Positions 42,544-53,936 of a stretch of 64,000 bases of DNA are shown here, piece after piece. Every line of letters begins with the position of its first letter. Positions within the stretch are counted from its first letter, which is position 1. The position numbers and the translations under genes were made by a program. The notes under the pieces were generated by a model that was not told the origin of the DNA, searched no databases, and saw nothing but the letters and a program-made list of their open reading frames with translations. The stretch comes from UBA11612 sp963662375 (lineage in GTDB: Bacteria; Pseudomonadota; Alphaproteobacteria; Rhodospirillales; Rhodospirillaceae), in assembly GCA_963662375.2 (NCBI GenBank), contig CAXXRP010000005.1:1-64000 (forward strand), in the 5' to 3' direction.

Positions 42544-44880
42544 ATGAATAAAATTGTTGCGGGCGGGCAAGCGACGGATAAAACCGCTAAGCGGCCCGTT
42601 TCGCGCCGCAATTTCGATCAGGAAGCGTTGACGTTTCACTCTTCCGGTCGGGCGGGCAAAATAGAGATTACAGCTACAAAGCCGCTGACCACACAGCACG
42701 ACCTATCGCTTGCCTATTCGCCGGGTGTCGCGGCGCCCTGCCTGGAAATCGCCCGCGACCCGACCACTGCACACGATTATACCGCCAAGGGAAATATGGT
42801 CGCCGTGATTACCAATGGTACGGCAGTCCTCGGCCTAGGTGATCTCGGCGCGCTCGCCGCCAAACCGGTGATGGAAGGCAAGGCCGTTCTCTTCAAACGG
42901 TTTGCCGACGTGGATGCACTTGACCTTGAAATCGATACCCGGGATGTGGATGAGTTTGTTAACTGTGTGCGTTTTCTGGAGCCAAGCTTCGGTGGGATCA
43001 ATCTGGAGGATATTAAGGCGCCGGAATGTTTCGTCATTGAGAGCCGTTTACGGGAAATTATGGGGATACCAGTCTTCCACGACGATCAACACGGCACGGC
43101 CATTATTTTAGCCGCCGGACTTATTAATGCTTGTAACCTTACAGGCCGCAAATTTTCGGAGATCAACGTTGTTGTGAACGGCGCGGGTGCGGCCGCTATT
43201 TCTTGCGTAGAACTGGCCAAGGCCCTCGGCGTGAAGCCTAGAAATGTCATCATGTGCGATTCTAAGGGAACAATCTACAAGGGCCGCACTGAGGGCATGA
43301 ACCAATGGAAGTCTGCTCATGCGGTGGACACCAAGCTGCGGACCTTGACGAACGCCATCAAGAACGCGGACGTCTTCATCGGGTTATCTGTGAAAGGCGC
43401 GGTCACGCCAGACATGGTAAGATCTATGGCTAAGAATCCGATCATTTTCGCCATGGCCAATCCGGACCCAGAAATCACGCCTGAGGAAATTGCCGAAGTA
43501 CGTAGCGACGCCATTATAGCCACGGGCCGGTCAGATTATCCAAACCAGGTCAACAATGTGCTTGGTTTTCCGTTTATCTTCCGCGGCGCTCTCGACGTGC
43601 GGGCGCGAACCATCAACGAGGACATGAAAATTGCGGCAGCCAAAGCGCTGGCGGATCTGGCGCGGCAGGAGGTCCCGGACGAGGTGGCGTCCGCGTACTC
43701 CGGGCGCAAGCTTAGATATGGCCGCGAGTACATTATTCCGGTGCCTTTTGACCCGCGCCTGATCGCAACGGTACCGCCCGCGGTCGCAAAAGCGGCGATG
43801 GACTCAGGCGTTGCCGGTAAACCCATCGACGATATGAATGCCTACCGTAAAGACTTGGCCGCGCGCCTAGATCCCAGTGTCGCAAGCTTGCAGACCATCG
43901 CCAGCGAGGTCATGCGCTCGCCGCGCACAGTGGTCTTCGCCGAGGGCGAGGAGGAGCGCACTATTCGCGCCGCCATCGCGTACAGAAATGCCGGTTATGG
44001 CAAATCAATACTTGTCGCGCGGCGGCGTAAGGTCGAGCAACTCATTGCCGAGCTCGCCATAAAATCCGGGGATCTCGAAGGCATCACCATTGCCAATGCA
44101 CGAGAATCAAAATCTAACGCCACCTATGCCAAGTATTTGTATGGACGCTTGCAGCGTAGTGGCTATCTCCAGCGCGATTGCGAACGTATGGTTAATCAGG
44201 ACCGCAACATCTTCGCAGCGTGCATGGTCGCACTTGGCCATGCCGACACGATGGTCACCGGCCTCACGCGGAACTATCACTCGGCCTTGACGGATGTGCG
44301 GTGTGTGATCGATCCGCATCCCGGCGCGCCGGTTTTCGGCTTGACTATGGTTGTCGGGGGCGGCCGTACGCTGTTCGTGGCGGATACCGCTGTGCACGAG
44401 CGTCCCACGCCTGATGAGGTCGCGCATATAGCCGTTGAGAGCGCCGATGCGGTCCGGCGTCTGGGGCACGAACCGCGCGTCGCACTTTTGTCCTACTCCA
44501 ACTTTGGTAATCCGCCCGGTGCTGTAACCAAGATTATGCGCGAGGCCGTAGCTCGTTTGGGCGAAATCGCCAAAGACGGCGACATTGACTTCGAGTACGA
44601 TGGCGAGATGAGCGTTGATGTGGCGCTTGATCCAGACCGCAGCCGTATCTATCCGTTCTGTCGGCTAACCGGCCCCGCCAATGTGCTGGTGATGCCGGGC
44701 CTGCATGCGGCCAATATCTCCACACGCCTTGTACAGCGCTTCGGTGCAGCGACATTCATCGGGCCTATTCTCATCGGCCTAGAGAAACCTGTGCAGATCG
44801 TAAGTATGGATGCTTCGGTATCCGATCTTGTGCAAATGGCGCTGATGGCCGCTCACGCCTGTGCCCCCAAGCTCTTGTAG
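42544..44880 (+). CDS. maeB: NADP-type malic enzyme with C-terminal phosphotransacetylase-like domain
   Basis: 778 residues from the ATG at 42544 (AGAGGT upstream); a TTG seven codons earlier is unlikely. The malic enzyme part (LSLAYSPGVAAPCLEIARDP, VFHDDQHGTAIILAAGLINA, VVNGAGAAAISCVELAKALG) occupies residues ~1-430, and a phosphate acetyltransferase-like domain follows (MRSPRTVVFAEGEEERTIRA, VALLSYSNFGNPPG). It decarboxylates malate to pyruvate with NAD(P)+. The added domain does not normally have transacetylase activity but affects oligomerisation and acetyl-CoA control. Confidence 0.95.
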   Translation: MNKIVAGGQATDKTAKRPVSRRNFDQEALTFHSSGRAGKIEITATKPLTTQHDLSLAYSPGVAAPCLEIARDPTTAHDYTAKGNMVAVITNGTAVLGLGDLGALAAKPVMEGKAVLFKRFADVDALDLEIDTRDVDEFVNCVRFLEPSFGGINLEDIKAPECFVIESRLREIMGIPVFHDDQHGTAIILAAGLINACNLTGRKFSEINVVVNGAGAAAISCVELAKALGVKPRNVIMCDSKGTIYKGRTEGMNQWKSAHAVDTKLRTLTNAIKNADVFIGLSVKGAVTPDMVRSMAKNPIIFAMANPDPEITPEEIAEVRSDAIIATGRSDYPNQVNNVLGFPFIFRGALDVRARTINEDMKIAAAKALADLARQEVPDEVASAYSGRKLRYGREYIIPVPFDPRLIATVPPAVAKAAMDSGVAGKPIDDMNAYRKDLAARLDPSVASLQTIASEVMRSPRTVVFAEGEEERTIRAAIAYRNAGYGKSILVARRRKVEQLIAELAIKSGDLEGITIANARESKSNATYAKYLYGRLQRSGYLQRDCERMVNQDRNIFAACMVALGHADTMVTGLTRNYHSALTDVRCVIDPHPGAPVFGLTMVVGGGRTLFVADTAVHERPTPDEVAHIAVESADAVRRLGHEPRVALLSYSNFGNPPGAVTKIMREAVARLGEIAKDGDIDFEYDGEMSVDVALDPDRSRIYPFCRLTGPANVLVMPGLHAANISTRLVQRFGAATFIGPILIGLEKPVQIVSMDASVSDLVQMALMAAHACAPKLL

Positions 44881-44892
44881 TTACCGCCCATT

Positions 44893-45530
44893 AGCCGGCT
44901 GACGCCCGCGTCCGTCCGCCGTCTCCTCGTATGGTCTGTTGGGCCGAGCATCCCGGCGTGGGTCGTGCTCGCAGCCTTGGGCGTGCTCGAACACCTCGGT
45001 TTGATCGCCATGAACACACGCGCCCCACCGACGCGGTCGATTTGGAAACCGTGCTGCGCAGCGCCGCCGAGCTCTTGGAGCGCCAAGCCAAAGAGCTCGG
45101 CGCAAAAATACAGTTGGATATCGCCCCGGGGCTACCGCCCGCTGCTGCGGATTCAGGTGAACTCAGCCAGGTGTTCCACAACCTACTGACCAATGCGCTC
45201 AAATACGGCGGTGAAAACAGCCGCGTGGACATCATGGCGGCGATCTCAGAAGCGCGCCCACTGTCCATGCCGAGAAGAGGCCTTTGCTTGACAATTTCGG
45301 TGCGCGATGAAGGTGAGGGTATTTCAAAAGAATTTCTGCCGCGCCTGACGGAGCGTTTCTGCTGCGTCGATACCGCGCGCTCACGTTCCTTGGGCGGCAC
45401 CGACCTTGGGCTGGCCATCGTTAAGCACATCATGACCAGGCACCGCGGTACGTTGATCATCGATAGTGAGATTGGCAAGGGCTCGACGTTTTCGGTTTAC
45501 CTGCCAATCGCGGTGCCCACCGCGCCGTAA
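44893..45530 (+). pseudogene. PhoR-like sensor histidine kinase, N-terminal stub plus catalytic domain
   Basis: One frame gives a PhoR-like membrane segment (RRLLVWSVGPSIPAWVVLAA then LGVLEHLGLIAMN). The frame then changes near 45030 to AVDLETVLRSAAELLERQAK and a HATPase domain: HNLLTNALKYGGENS (N box), VRDEGEGISKEFLPRLTERF (G1 and F boxes), SLGGTDLGLAIVKHIMTRH (G2) and FSVYLPIAVP. The His-containing dimerisation domain and any PAS domain are absent between the two parts, about 200 residues in normal PhoR. So this is a deletion plus frameshift remnant of the phosphate-response kinase. No phoB lies beside it in the window. Confidence 0.7.
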
Positions 45531-45541
45531 ATGCGGCGCTG

Positions 45542-46828
45542 TCAGGCCCGTTTTTCCGGGAACCGGCGCATCATCCACAGGAGCAGCACAAGGCCGGGCA
45601 CAGCGGCAAAAGTCGTGATGATAAAAAACGTCACCCAGTCCACCTGGTCGGCGAGCCAACCGCCGCCGGAGGCAAGGATCGTGCGCGTAAACGCCATGAA
45701 TGAGGTCATAAGCGCGTATTGCGTGGCGGTGTAGGCCAGGTTGCATAGGCTCGACATAAAGGCGATGAATGCGACACTGCCGACGCCGTTGGAAAAGTTC
45801 TCGACGCTGATGACGAAGGCCAGTACCGGCACGCTGGGCCCGATGGCCGCCAACGCCGCCAGCAGAAGATTGGAAAGGCCCATAGCAAGCCCACCCCACA
45901 ACAGGGTTCGATGAATGCCGAAGCGCATAACGAGCGCACCTCCGGCGAAACTCCCGGCGATGGTCATGAATACGCCATAGGTTTTCGCCACGGTGCCGAT
46001 CTCGCTTAAGGAAAAACCCAATTCCAGATAAAATGGGTTGGCCATCGATGCCCACAGCGCGTCGCCGTACTTGTACAGCATGATGAAAGCGAGTACCGCG
46101 AAAGCTCCGGGCCGGGAAAAAAACTCGGCGAGTGGCGCCAGCACCGCCGTCTTGATCCATTCGCTGTAGCTCTCTCCCGCAGTCGGTTCGGCGGGATGTT
46201 TTGGCTCAGGACACACCAACACCGTCGCCACCCCGACCAGCATCAGCACAGCCATGGTTGTGTACGAGAACAGCCAACCGAAGCTATCGGCCAAAAGCAA
46301 TGCGCCCCCACCCGAAGCGATAACGGCAATACGGTACCCGAACGTTGTCATGGCCGCGCCGGCGCCAAACTGAGATTGGTGTAGAACCTCAATGCGGTAC
46401 GCGTCGATGACAATGTCCTGGGTCGCCGAAGAAAACGCGAGAAGCGCCGTCCATATGATTGTCGCTGTGAGGTTCGACGCCGGATCGCTGGTGCCCAGCC
46501 CAACCATCGCAACCATGCACAGTAGCTGCGCAGCGAGCATCCAGGCGCGGCGCTTGCCAAACAGTCGCGCCACGCCCGGCAGGCGTACCCTGTCAATAAT
46601 CGGCGACCATAAGAATTTGAGGGCGTAGACCGACGACGCCCAGCTCATGAAGCCGATGAATGTCTTGGCGATACCCGCTTGGGACAGCCACGCGGACAAA
46701 GTGGCGGCGGTGAGCAGAAATGGGAGCCCCGAGGCAAATCCCATCAAAAGAATGATGATAAGCCGCCGGTCAGTGTACACGGCGAGGGATTGTAGCATCG
46801 AGCGTGACGGTGCGGCGTTTTCAGCCAT
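45542..46828 (-). CDS. ampG: AmpG-like muropeptide/MFS permease
   Basis: 428 residues with about 12 membrane helices. LIIILLMGFASGLPFLLTAA, LSAWLSQAGIAKTFIGFMSW and VYALKFLWSPIIDRVRLPGV match AmpG, which imports anhydro-muropeptides released during wall recycling. SATQDIVIDAYRIEVL is the second family landmark. The ATG at 46828 (MAENAAP) is preferred to an upstream ATG six codons earlier. No ampD or beta-lactamase gene is adjacent. Confidence 0.88.
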   Translation of the reverse strand: MAENAAPSRSMLQSLAVYTDRRLIIILLMGFASGLPFLLTAATLSAWLSQAGIAKTFIGFMSWASSVYALKFLWSPIIDRVRLPGVARLFGKRRAWMLAAQLLCMVAMVGLGTSDPASNLTATIIWTALLAFSSATQDIVIDAYRIEVLHQSQFGAGAAMTTFGYRIAVIASGGGALLLADSFGWLFSYTTMAVLMLVGVATVLVCPEPKHPAEPTAGESYSEWIKTAVLAPLAEFFSRPGAFAVLAFIMLYKYGDALWASMANPFYLELGFSLSEIGTVAKTYGVFMTIAGSFAGGALVMRFGIHRTLLWGGLAMGLSNLLLAALAAIGPSVPVLAFVISVENFSNGVGSVAFIAFMSSLCNLAYTATQYALMTSFMAFTRTILASGGGWLADQVDWVTFFIITTFAAVPGLVLLLWMMRRFPEKRA

Positions 46829-46899
46829 ACAGTTATTGTCGCACAAGACGGCGGGATTGAGAATCCGCTACGGACTCCATCGAGACGTGGCCGATTGCC

Positions 46900-48723
<1,824 letters not shown>

Positions 48724-48787
48724 GGGACAATGGCCGGGCACTTCGCTCGGCACTCCGCCTTTTCAGGGTTTTTCAACTTTGGGGCAT

Positions 48788-48820
48788 ATAAACAAAGCCG
48801 GGCACACATGCGCGCCCGGC
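48788..48820 (-). terminator. Rho-independent terminator between the racemase remnant and typA
   Basis: On the minus strand the stem GCCGGGC / GCCCGGC (7 bp, 10-base loop) is followed directly by TTTGTTTAT. It lies downstream of the racemase stop at 48946 and upstream of typA, so typA needs its own promoter. Confidence 0.7.
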
Positions 48821-48945
48821 CCCCTCAATTGCGGCTATATATACAGAAGCGCGCGCAGGTTCAAGCGGCGGTGCTTGAATTGTTGCGATTTACCTGCAAT
48901 TTGCGCCTTTTGCGGCTCCTTCGGGCCAGAAGACCGGGCGAGGCC

Positions 48946-49730
48946 TTACTTGAAGTAATGCTGCAGCACGTCTTCATCCGGGTGCTCGTAGGTCCAGTGA
49001 CGACCAACGCGCGTGCCCGTGCGTTTCCACATTTTGGCATTCATTTCGGCGTACATTACCAGCACGCCGATGCCGTCCATGTTCACCGCGCCGTCCACCT
49101 CCTTAATACCCCGGGCGGCCAGCACCTCGGCCAAGATACCCTCCATCGGAATGATCCCGTCGGCGCCGTCTTTCACACATTTGCGGGCGAGGCCCATAAA
49201 TAGTTCGACATATTCCTTGGGGTCCTCGAATGCCGCGACCGGTTGCTCTTCGGTGAAATCGGGATCGAGCGGGTAGAACGGACCGATGCGGTCCTCGAGC
49301 CGGTGGCGCACGATGCTTTGTTTGATGATCCGCAGGATCTGCCGGTTAAGCGTGATGATCGATATTGTCTGGCCAAGCGAACACCCCACCAGCAGCGAGG
49401 TTTCGATGTGGGGGGAAACCGGAATGTCGACCGCTGACCGCAGTTCCAGCAGAAAGGCATCAAGATAGGTGCCGATGTGGAAGGGTCGCAGCCTTCGCGC
49501 GCCGCCTTTATGGCATTGCCTATGAACACCGGCCCGAGCGCGGCGTGGAAGATAGCCGGATAACGCAGCAGCTCAGAAGGAAGCTTGCCCATCCAGGTGC
49601 CCGGCGGCACGCCGTGCAAATGTACTTCGGTGCCGGGGTCGACCACTCGCTTGAAGTGCGCCTGAAGTTGTTCGGAATATTTTCCTGACCGTCTCATTTC
49701 AGCGGCCGACTGATACCAAATCTTCACCAT
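48946..49730 (-). pseudogene. Asp/Glu/hydantoin racemase family protein, single frameshift
   Basis: From ATG 49730 (GGGAGG upstream) the frame reads MVKIWYQSAAEMRRSGKYSE then LQAHFKRVVDPGTEVHLHGV and IFHAALGPVFIGNAIKAARE, then leaves frame near 49480. The next frame continues FHIGTYLDAFLLELRSAVDI, ETSLLVGCSLGQTISIITLN and CVKDGADGIIPMEGILAEVL to 48946. Repaired length is about 261 residues. The family interconverts enantiomers of amino acids or hydantoins using two Cys; CSLGQ is one and ARKCVKDG may be part of the other, though the usual CT(E)G motif is changed to PMEG. One missing base explains the break. Confidence 0.75.
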
Positions 49731-49876
49731 CTGCGCCTCCCTTATCTTTCGTTTCTTGTTTTCCTGGTCATGCTTGCAACCCCTTCTTGTTGGGCCGCGA
49801 GCATCCAGGAGCATTCATTGAACCGACCACAGATGGTTTGGATTCTCGGTCTTTCAGGCCAAGAGTAACCTGAAAA

Positions 49877-50872
49877 TCATAGCCCATGTTTCTCCAGCAC
49901 TTGGTGCAGCGCTATTTCGGGCCGCGCGCCCATATGAGAAACGACTTCCGCCGCAGCCATGGCTCCCAGCTTGGCGCAACCCTCCAGGTCACACCCTCGG
50001 GTGTAGCCGTATAGGAAACCCGCAGCGAACAAATCGCCCGCGCCGGTGGTATCCACCACTTCGTCCACGGCCATGGCCGGCACGACCACCGTGGCTTCAC
50101 CGTCGAACACCACCGCGCCGCTCGCGCCGCGCGTCATGCAGGCCAGCACCTCAGCGGCACGCAGTCGCTCGATCGTGGTTTCCAAATCATTTGCTTCATA
50201 GAGATGGTAAATCTCCTCCTCGTTCCCGAACAATAGATGCACATCCTCCTTGATCAACGTCAGAAGATCGCCGCGGTGGCGGTCCACGACGAAGGGGTCC
50301 GACAAAGACAGTGCGACTTGGCGCTTCGCCCCCTTGGCCGCCTGACACGCTTTACGGATAGCCTGCTTGGCGCGCGGTGTATCCCATTGATAGCCTTCAA
50401 TGTAGGTGACACGAGCAGCGGCAATGCGTTCGTTGTCTATATCCGTCGGGCTCAACTCCGTACACGCTCCGAGGTACGTATTCATGGTGCGCTGTCCGTC
50501 AGGCGTCACAAGAATGAGGCACGTCGCCGTTGGAAGCTGACTGGGGCGGTCTTCGCCGCCGTGATAATCAACGCCAACGACCTTTATGTCATGACGGAAA
50601 ATCTCTCCCAAATGGTCGTTACCGACCCTTCCAATGAAGGCCGGTGTGCCGCCCAGAGATGCAACGCCCACCATGGTGTTGGCAGCAGAACCTCCGGACA
50701 TTTCAGTCGCCCGGCCCACGCGCTCGTATAGCGTCTTGAACTCATCCGCGGAGACCAGCGCCATGGTGCCCTTCACCATGCCGTTCGCCGCGATGAAGTC
50801 ATCATCCGTACGTAAGAGGATATCGACAATCGGGGAGCCGATGCCGATGACGTCGTAGCGCGCGTCCGTCAT
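49877..50872 (-). CDS. PfkB-family adenosine kinase-like sugar kinase
   Basis: 331 residues, ribokinase fold. Substrate-binding GIGSPIVDILLRTDDDFI and MSGGSAANTMVGVASLGG, the anion hole and catalytic Asp in VVDTTGAGDLFAAGFLYGYT, and NEEEIYHLY are intact. The form with an N-terminal DxxxIGxGxPIVDI and AANT is the one annotated as adenosine kinase in alphaproteobacteria; ribokinase-like specificity is the alternative. It would phosphorylate adenosine to AMP for purine salvage. Confidence 0.88.
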   Translation of the reverse strand: MTDARYDVIGIGSPIVDILLRTDDDFIAANGMVKGTMALVSADEFKTLYERVGRATEMSGGSAANTMVGVASLGGTPAFIGRVGNDHLGEIFRHDIKVVGVDYHGGEDRPSQLPTATCLILVTPDGQRTMNTYLGACTELSPTDIDNERIAAARVTYIEGYQWDTPRAKQAIRKACQAAKGAKRQVALSLSDPFVVDRHRGDLLTLIKEDVHLLFGNEEEIYHLYEANDLETTIERLRAAEVLACMTRGASGAVVFDGEATVVVPAMAVDEVVDTTGAGDLFAAGFLYGYTRGCDLEGCAKLGAMAAAEVVSHMGARPEIALHQVLEKHGL

Positions 50873-50982
50873 ATGACTCTATGTGTTTACCTATGTGGAA
50901 ATTAAAACGCGGCGGAGTATAACCGCAAAGAAACACCTCACAAGCGCGACCTCATGCTGGCCCAGGTGGAGAATACGCGGCA

Positions 50983-51486
50983 ATGATCAGTGCATTTGTC
51001 AGGGCTTTCGCTCAACTCGCCGATGGACAGATTCTGCGGGTCCTGTTCCTCAGCACCGCCGCCGCCGTTGCCGTTTAAGTGGTGCTGATCGCCGGCTCCC
51101 TATGGATTTTGGGACAGGTGGAGATCGGCAGCCAGCCCTGGATGGATGCCTCTGCCGATTGGGGCGGCTCTGGCCACTCTGCGTCTGGGAGCGCTCACCA
51201 TCGTCATACATCTTGTGCTGCTACTGCTCTATTTTCTTTTATTTTCTTACCGCCCTTAAGTTTCGCGCTTTATTACGCCGTCAACGGCCGTCTCTTGGGG
51301 CGAGAGTATTTTGAGATTATGGCTCTAAGGCGCATGAATCGTGCCGCCGCCAGCCTTTGGCAGTGCAATAGCGGAACCTGCTGACGGGCGGGCGCCCTAA
51401 CCGCCGTGCTGCTGCCGGTGCCTTTTCTCAATTTGGCCGCGCCGGTCATCGGCACAGCCGCCATGGTCCACATACTCCAAAATTAA
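50983..51486 (+). pseudogene. EI24/CysZ-like membrane protein remnant
   Basis: From ATG 50983 the frame reads MISAFVRAFAQLADGQILRV then LFLSTAAAVAV and hits a TAA at 51076. It then continues VVLIAGSLWILGQVEIGSQP. Later frames give YAVNGRLLGREYFEIMALRR, and the end ALTAVLLPVPFLNLAAPVIG then TAAMVHILQN at 51486. The pieces line up with EI24-domain inner-membrane proteins, which include the sulfate permease CysZ. At least one nonsense mutation and further frame changes make it non-functional. Confidence 0.65.
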
Positions 51487-51620
51487 CGCGCGCCCCATAG
51501 GGCGCTAATACGATGCATTAAGTTGCATTTGTGGGTGGGTTATCCTTAAGCTACCGTATTAAATTAAGGGAGGCGCGGCGGCACCGCGCCCAGCAGGCAC
51601 ACGAGGACGAGGAGACGAGG

Positions 51621-52244
51621 GTGCACGACGACCAAAAACCAAGCACCGGCCAAGGATGGCAGAGCGATAAAGCGCCGGTTGCTGAGCCGGCCCAGCTGGA
51701 TCTGCGCCGTGCGGCCGAACGCCGCGAAGCTGTGCGGCCGCCGTCAAAGCCGTTCAGTGCCAAGCCCTTTTTCAAGGACAATCTGTTCACCGGCCAACAC
51801 GCCAAAGGGAAAGCCATGTCCGACAAGGTCAGTTCCGATCGCAGTCCGTTCACGCCGCACATTGCGCTGCACAAACCACATATCCTAAGCCCGGCGATCT
51901 CGCGGGCCTCGAAAGTCCACAGCGCGGGCAAGCAACTTGTCATCGGACAGGCCATCAGCCTCACGGGTGAAATTTCCGGCTGCGAGCGCCTGGTGGTGAA
52001 AGGCCACGTAGACGCCACGCTGAAAGACGCAAAATTCATCGAGGTGGTGCAGAAGGGCTCGTTTAAGGGCAACGCTGATGTGGAGAACGCCTTCATCGGC
52101 GGCACCTTTGATGGCTCATTGAAGATCAGAGGCCATCTGGAAATCTCCAGCAGCGGCTTGGTGAAGGGCACCGTGAGCTATAAGACCATTGCCGTGGCCA
52201 ACGGCGGACAGGTTCTGGGAACGATAGAACCCGCCGGAAGCTAA
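51621..52244 (+). CDS. bactofilin
   Basis: About 207 residues from the GTG at 51621, which follows GAGGAGACGAGG; an in-frame GTG at 51531 and an ATG at 51816 are alternatives. The DUF583 core spans the last ~120 residues (LVIGQAISLTGEISGCERLV, VKGHVDATLKDAKFIEVVQK, ENAFIGGTFDGSLKIRGHLE, ISSSGLVKGTVSYKTIAV). It forms a right-handed beta-helix that polymerises into filaments without nucleotide. Bactofilins act in cell shape, stalk or polar organisation. The disordered, charged N-terminal part is typical and poorly conserved. Confidence 0.85.
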   Translation: MHDDQKPSTGQGWQSDKAPVAEPAQLDLRRAAERREAVRPPSKPFSAKPFFKDNLFTGQHAKGKAMSDKVSSDRSPFTPHIALHKPHILSPAISRASKVHSAGKQLVIGQAISLTGEISGCERLVVKGHVDATLKDAKFIEVVQKGSFKGNADVENAFIGGTFDGSLKIRGHLEISSSGLVKGTVSYKTIAVANGGQVLGTIEPAGS

Positions 52245-52288
52245 ATCATGCGCTAAATATCGCATTGGCGGAGTCTGGGCTTTGGTTC

Positions 52289-53020
52289 TTATTCAATCAT
52301 GTTCTCGGTTTGTTTTTGTCTCACCTTTTGTATCCGTGCCTTTTTCTTCGGGGCCTTTTTCTTTTTCACTTTCGGTCTAGCGTCTGGCGCCGGCGACTTC
52401 GGCTTGAACGTGCAAAGATCCGCAACGGGGCACCGCCAGCATTCGGGTGTACGGGCCTTACAGATATAACGTCCATGTAAAATCAGCCAGTGATGTGCGT
52501 GCTGTTTGAATTCGGCGGGTGTCGCCTTCTCCAATTTTAGTTCCATATGCAATGGTGTTTTGCCAGGCGCAAGGCCGGTGCGGTTGCCGACACGGAAGAT
52601 ATGCGTGTCCACAGCGATGGTCGGTTCACCAAATGCGATATTGAGTACGACGTTGGCGGTCTTGCGTCCAACGCCCGGGAGTCTTTCCAAGGCCTCGCGA
52701 TCTCGCGGTACTTCGCTTGCGTGTTCCTCGCGCAGAATTTTTGAAAGTGCGATGACGTTCTTCGCCTTGGCATTAAACAAACCGATGGTCTTGATATAGC
52801 CCTTCAGCCCTGCCTCACCTAAGGCCAGCATCTTCTTTGGCGTATCGACGCGAGCGAACAGCAGACCGGTCGCCCTGTTAACGCCCACGTCCGTCGTTTG
52901 GGCGGACAACACCACGGCCACCAATAGTGTGTAAGGGTTAACGTATTTAAGCTCGCCGACCGGCTCGGGATTTTGTTCGCGAAGACGGCGATAGAATTCC
53001 GCGACGTTTTTCGGCGTCAT
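52289..53020 (-). CDS. nth: endonuclease III
   Basis: 243 residues. The helix-hairpin-helix LERLPGVGRKTANVVL holds the catalytic Lys, the catalytic Asp is in IAVDTHIFRVGNR, and the [4Fe-4S] motif is C-x6-C-x2-C-x5-C in CKARTPECWRCPVADLC. It is a bifunctional glycosylase/AP lyase that removes oxidised pyrimidines. The family normally ends soon after the cluster; here a ~35-residue Lys-rich tail follows (KVKKKKAPKKKARIQKVRQK), which may increase DNA affinity. dapB lies 6 bp upstream on the same strand. Confidence 0.95.
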   Translation of the reverse strand: MTPKNVAEFYRRLREQNPEPVGELKYVNPYTLLVAVVLSAQTTDVGVNRATGLLFARVDTPKKMLALGEAGLKGYIKTIGLFNAKAKNVIALSKILREEHASEVPRDREALERLPGVGRKTANVVLNIAFGEPTIAVDTHIFRVGNRTGLAPGKTPLHMELKLEKATPAEFKQHAHHWLILHGRYICKARTPECWRCPVADLCTFKPKSPAPDARPKVKKKKAPKKKARIQKVRQKQTENMIE

Positions 53021-53026
53021 TGGAAA

Positions 53027-53824
53027 CTAACCCAACGCAAGCACGTCGCGCATCGAGTATAGGCCCGACGTTCGGCTTTTAGTCCATAAAGCCGCACGCA
53101 CCGCGCCGCGCGCAAAAATCCCGCGTGACGACGCTTTGTGTGTCAATTCGATACGCTCGCCGTCGGCCGCAAAAATTACGGTGTGATCACCAACCCCATC
53201 ACCGCCACGCAAAGTCGCGAATCCGATTTCGCCCCTGGGGCGTGCGCCGGTTCGGCCGTCGCGGGTGCGCCGTGCCACATCCGCCAATTTAACGGCTCGG
53301 CCCTTCGCTGCCGATTCACCCAGCCCGAGCGCCGTGCCCGACGGCGCGTCGACCTTGTACCGGTGATGCATTTCTACGATCTCGATGTCGAATTCGCTTC
53401 CCAGCGTCGCTCCCAGTTTTTCCGTCAGGGCCATCAACACGTTGACGCCCACGCTCATGTTGGGCGCCTGCACCACCGGCGCTTTCTTCGCTGCACTTGC
53501 AATAGCGACGCGTTCGTCGTCGCTTAAACCTGTGGTGCCGATGACAAACGCGGTGCTAGTTTCTGCGGCAAGGCCAGCGTGCATTTTTGTTGCGGCGGCA
53601 ATGGTGAAATCGATCACCGCGTCACTGGTCTCGAATAGCGCCTTGGTGTCCGTGGTCGCGCAAACCCCCACGGGCGGCGCGCCAATGAGCGTGCCCAGAT
53701 CGCCGCCAACCGATGTGCCGCCGGGTTCCACGCCGCCGGATAACGCGCAGTCAGGGGTTGCCAAAACTTCGGCGATAAGGATGCGACCCATACGCCCGGC
53801 ACAACCGAGAATTCCGATTTTCAT
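53027..53824 (-). CDS. dapB: 4-hydroxy-tetrahydrodipicolinate reductase
   Basis: 265 residues from the ATG at 53824 (MKIGILGCAGRMGRILIAEV); an in-frame start six codons earlier is unlikely. The dinucleotide motif is GCAGRMGR, and the catalytic His and substrate-binding region is EIVEMHHRYKVDAPSGTALG. It makes tetrahydrodipicolinate for lysine and diaminopimelate. The dnaK-dnaJ-dapB-nth order is characteristic of Rhodospirillales-type genomes. Confidence 0.96.
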   Translation of the reverse strand: MKIGILGCAGRMGRILIAEVLATPDCALSGGVEPGGTSVGGDLGTLIGAPPVGVCATTDTKALFETSDAVIDFTIAAATKMHAGLAAETSTAFVIGTTGLSDDERVAIASAAKKAPVVQAPNMSVGVNVLMALTEKLGATLGSEFDIEIVEMHHRYKVDAPSGTALGLGESAAKGRAVKLADVARRTRDGRTGARPRGEIGFATLRGGDGVGDHTVIFAADGERIELTHKASSRGIFARGAVRAALWTKSRTSGLYSMRDVLALG

Positions 53825-53936
53825 GACAAACTCCGGGGGCAAATTTCTCTTGGCCCGCGCGGAGTATAGGGAGGACTGCTGATGAGCCCTAGTGGTTTTG
53901 TCGCGTAGTCCTGGCGCCCGCGGCGTGCCGGCGTAC

